Source: an uncultured Bacteroides sp.
Lineage (GTDB): Bacteria; Bacteroidota; Bacteroidia; Bacteroidales; Bacteroidaceae
Direction of reading: 5' to 3'
Length of the DNA stretch: 6,545 bases
NCBI GenBank assembly: GCA_959606905.1
Contig: CAUHML010000172.1
Span: 1 to 6,545, forward strand
A program made the translations under genes and the position numbers. Under the pieces are notes generated by a model. That model was not told where the DNA came from and did not search any database. It saw only the letters and a program-made list of their open reading frames with translations. Of this stretch, positions 5,899 to 6,545 are shown piece by piece. Numbering within the stretch: position 1 is the first letter of the stretch; each line of letters starts with the position of its first letter.

Positions 5899-6545
5899 TT
5901 ACAATTTAAGTTGTTTTTTCTTTTTTCTCTTCTTTCTCAAAAAGGAATCATCGGGCATTTCATCAGCCGGAGAGGATGAAGCGGAAAACAGACCGCCCAA
6001 GCCTGCCAGTAACGGACTGTCGGCTTTGCCCGGTGTCTGCGATAGCTCCTGAACAGGTGCGAAAACCGTCTGTCGGTTGCTTCCGACAGTGTTCAGCCCC
6101 GCATCCCCGAAGCATTTATCCAGCTTGGAGAAACTGAAACTGCGGTCTATCTCCGAACCCTTGAACGTGTATTCGCCTTTGGAAAAGGAAACGCCTTGTA
6201 TCTCGTCCGTCTGCCCCTTGTACTTGAACCGGACAGTAATACCCTTTTCCGCTAACCGCTCCTGTAACTGCTGCCAGTTTCGGGATTTCCCGATTTCATT
6301 CTTTACAGCGTGGTAAATCTCGTATTTCGATTTGTCCGGCTCTTTCAAGCGGTGCTGCTTTACCTGTTCCTTTCCACCAGCAAAATAAAGCCCGTGTTTG
6401 GCTTTCAGCTTCTTGCATACCTGCTCGTTGCGGTACATATCGTTCCTGTCCGAAATGGTCTTACCGTTGTTGTCAATACGGTTGAATACAATATGCACGT
6501 GCGGATGCTCCCGGTCTTGATGGCGCACGATGATATACTGCGTAT
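5899..6545 (-). CDS. Relaxase/mobilization nuclease, C-terminal part (5' end outside window)
   Basis: The frame is open to the right edge, so the true start and the catalytic tyrosine region lie outside. 214 residues are visible. A GTG at 6528 looks like a start but the codons before it (TQYII) continue the known pattern QYIIVRHQDREHPHVHIVFN, so it is internal. This is the metal-binding motif of MOBP-type relaxases: the His residues of HPHVH (codons near 6507, 6501, 6495) and the later Asn (6481-6483) are present. Relaxases nick one strand at oriT, stay attached to it, and lead it into the recipient. The downstream part (KSKYEIYHAVKNEIGKSRNWQQLQERLAEKGI) is the usual helical region after the nuclease domain. 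A Pro/Ser-rich stretch and a strongly basic tail (RKKRKKKK) end the protein. Its high GC content (about 62% in a counted line) contrasts with the cargo. Confidence 0.9.
   Translation of the reverse strand, partial: TQYIIVRHQDREHPHVHIVFNRIDNNGKTISDRNDMYRNEQVCKKLKAKHGLYFAGGKEQVKQHRLKEPDKSKYEIYHAVKNEIGKSRNWQQLQERLAEKGITVRFKYKGQTDEIQGVSFSKGEYTFKGSEIDRSFSFSKLDKCFGDAGLNTVGSNRQTVFAPVQELSQTPGKADSPLLAGLGGLFSASSSPADEMPDDSFLRKKRKKKKQLKL

Noticed and set aside
5661..6316. Several plus-strand open frames opposite the membrane protein and relaxase genes
   Set aside because: They lie opposite two well-supported genes; their composition follows the reverse complement of charged helical coding sequence.
1..6545. 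Search by eye for tRNA genes, CRISPR arrays, insertion sequence ends and element attachment sites
   Set aside because: No cloverleaf, no regularly spaced repeats, no transposase or integrase, and no long direct repeat pair was seen; short repeats found are listed as candidate operators only.

Overview
The window reads as a Bacteroidales (Bacteroides/Parabacteroides/Prevotella-type) accessory region carried on or next to a mobilizable or conjugative element. The grounds are a frameshifted RteC-family regulator (a family known from Bacteroides conjugative transposons), a Bacteroides-style relaxase with a HPHVH motif, promoter-like TAnnTTTG boxes of the Bacteroidota type, and A-rich leaders without a clear Shine-Dalgarno sequence. 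No stretch longer than 300 bases lacks a gene.

Left part (1-712): the C-terminal part of a YhcG/DUF1016-type PDDEXK nuclease-fold protein enters from the left edge. It is followed by a perfect 14-bp inverted repeat that probably terminates transcription from both sides.

Cargo (713-4026): an AraC-family regulator on the minus strand faces away from a plus-strand pair encoding a 14-segment DHA2-type MFS exporter and an aldo/keto reductase. The 168-bp divergent intergenic region holds TAnnTTTG boxes in both directions and several short palindromes and direct repeats. The natural reading is a regulator controlling an export-plus-reduction operon for a toxic small molecule, probably a carbonyl or quinone-like compound or an antimicrobial. 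The substrate cannot be read from sequence. A strong terminator closes this unit.

Transfer and regulation part (4044-6545): an rteC homologue is split by a frameshift at a run of seven A. After it come a hairpin, a 12-bp perfect palindrome, and a small helix-turn-helix protein of the excisionase/MerR-like type. Convergent to that, on the minus strand, is a two-gene mobilization unit: the C-terminal part of a relaxase whose start lies beyond the right edge, then a tightly coupled membrane-anchored coiled-coil protein.

Composition shifts along the window. Sampled 60-base lines give about 38-40% GC in the MFS and rteC genes, 50% in the helix-turn-helix gene and over 60% in the relaxase gene. 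This fits a mosaic of segments with different histories. No integrase, tRNA, CRISPR array or insertion sequence is visible, so the element ends cannot be placed.
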